Shown piece by piece: positions 63,386 through 64,000 of a stretch of 64,000 nt of DNA. The notes beneath the pieces were generated by a model. That model had not been told where the DNA came from. It did no database searches and worked only from the letters and a program-made list of their open reading frames with translations. How positions within the stretch are numbered: position 1 is the stretch's first letter; each line of letters opens with the position of its first letter. This DNA is from Geothrix sp. 21YS21S-2 (GTDB taxonomy: Bacteria > Acidobacteriota > Holophagae > Holophagales > Holophagaceae): positions 1 to 64,000 of the forward strand of contig NZ_CP132910.1 in NCBI RefSeq assembly GCF_030846775.1. The letters run 5' to 3'. The position numbers and the translations under genes were made by a program.

Positions 63386-63904
63386 TTGAGTTCGTCCCTT
63401 TATGGCGCCGGCGCCGAGTATGCCCTGCACTCGCTGCTCATCCTGGCCACCCGGCCGGAGCCGGCCTCGGTGAAGGACCTCGCCACCTTCCAGAAGGTCC
63501 CTGAGCGTTTCCTGGCCAAGCTCTTCACCCGGCTCAGGAAGGCCGGCCTGGTGGCGGCCCGCGAAGGCATCGCGGGGGGCTTCACCCTGACCCGGCCCGC
63601 GGACCGGATCTCCGTCATGGAGGTCCTCGCGGCCGTGGACCCGGACCGCAAGCTGTTCGCCTGCGCCGAGATCCGCGCCAACTGCGCCCTGTTCGGCGCC
63701 ACGGCCCCCGAGTGGGCCACGGCCGGGACCTGCCGCATCCACGCGGTGATGCTGAAGGCCGAGCAGGTCCTCCAGGACCACCTGGCATCCAGGACCCTGG
63801 CGGACCTGATTTGCGAATTCGAAAAGAAGGCTCCCGACGAATTCCTCGCGGGCACCGGCACCTGGTTCCAGTCCCGCAAGCAGGCCCGGACCCAAACAAC
63901 CTAG
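63386..63904 (+). CDS. Rrf2-family transcriptional regulator
   Basis: The protein has 172 residues from a TTG with GAGGTG upstream. The winged-helix half is AEYALHSLLILATRPEPASVKDLATFQKVPERFLAKLFTRLRKAGLVAAREGIAGGFTLTRPADRISVMEVL. Cysteines occur in LFACAEIRANCALFG and TCRIHAVM, fewer and differently spaced than in the regulator at 42918. It is preceded by a 70-base gap after the LytTR gene and may control the next gene. Confidence 0.88.
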   Translation: MSSSLYGAGAEYALHSLLILATRPEPASVKDLATFQKVPERFLAKLFTRLRKAGLVAAREGIAGGFTLTRPADRISVMEVLAAVDPDRKLFACAEIRANCALFGATAPEWATAGTCRIHAVMLKAEQVLQDHLASRTLADLICEFEKKAPDEFLAGTGTWFQSRKQARTQTT

Positions 63905-63952
63905 CCAGCCCTCAGGACTGGACGATCAACCCCCCCCACTCAGGAGGCCGAC

Positions 63953-64000
63953 ATGGTCATGCCCGAAAAACTGCTGGAAGTGCTCACGAAGGACGGCGTC
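63953..64000 (+). CDS. Start of a further gene, cut by the window end
   Basis: AGGAGG at 63942-63947 precedes ATG 63953; 16 codons follow (MVMPEKLLEVLTKDGV). The opening is like that of pyridoxamine 5'-phosphate oxidase-type flavin proteins, but 16 residues are too few to decide. It would be in the same direction as the Rrf2 gene. Confidence 0.5.
   Translation, partial: MVMPEKLLEVLTKDGV

Overview
The window is GC-rich, densely coded bacterial chromosome with short intergenic gaps and many 1-4 base gene overlaps. The mix of genes suggests a Gram-negative anaerobe or facultative anaerobe of the Acidobacteriota, probably the class Holophagae (Geothrix/Holophaga-like). The supporting genes are pyruvate phosphate dikinase, a menaquinone-type futalosine hydrolase, a polysulfide-reductase-like molybdoenzyme operon, Ser/Thr kinases, TonB/ExbD and several outer-membrane barrels. 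This is an inference from gene content; there is no rRNA in the window to prove it, and I saw no tRNA or CRISPR array.

Layout. 1-6.3 kb: the 3' end of a MoxR ATPase gene, a RodZ-like HTH membrane protein, an all-helical unknown and a terminator, then a DUF2344 protein, a pseudokinase-TonB fusion and an exported unknown. 6.3-12 kb: comEC, a futalosine-hydrolase-like gene lying entirely antisense to the comEC 3' open frame, and ppdK. 12.2-17.7 kb: an RluB-type pseudouridine synthase with a repetitive tail, a decayed IS701-type transposase between two inverted copies of a roughly 230 bp repeat, and a large beta-propeller diguanylate cyclase. 17.8-26 kb: yqhD, polA, an SDR, an mddA homologue, a membrane protein and an IspH-UbiA fusion. 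26-34 kb: an RsbW-like kinase, TonB/ExbD, topB, a PilT-like ATPase, an exonuclease, a slipin and an MBL hydrolase.

34-43.4 kb: a hybrid histidine kinase, then a respiratory cluster (monohaem cytochrome, outer-membrane barrel, Tat-exported molybdoenzyme, four-cluster ferredoxin, NrfD membrane subunit, TorD chaperone, Rrf2 regulator). Together these look like a complete periplasmic sulfur-type (polysulfide/thiosulfate) reductase with its own maturation factor and regulator. 43.4-54.3 kb: a small gene pair whose first member carries a double-glycine-type leader, then an ArsR-regulated block (TolC, HlyD, broken RND pump, DUF2892, DUF6132, rhodanese, and a second ArsR paralogue) and a divergent TetR-controlled HlyD/ABC exporter. 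54.3-58.9 kb: an XRE regulator, a transmembrane Ser/Thr kinase with a FadL-type barrel, and a VirK/DUF535 protein. 58.9-64 kb: cstA divergent from a LytS/LytTR two-component pair, like the BtsS-BtsR-BtsT pyruvate system, then an Rrf2 regulator and the first codons of another gene.

The most unusual points are: the broken RND pump joined to a thioredoxin tail; the inverted repeats that supply the stop codons of two convergent genes; a family of long palindromes (one with perfect 33 bp arms); a kinase-fold protein that has lost its catalytic residues and is fused to a TonB domain; the IspH-UbiA fusion; and the double-glycine-leader peptide.
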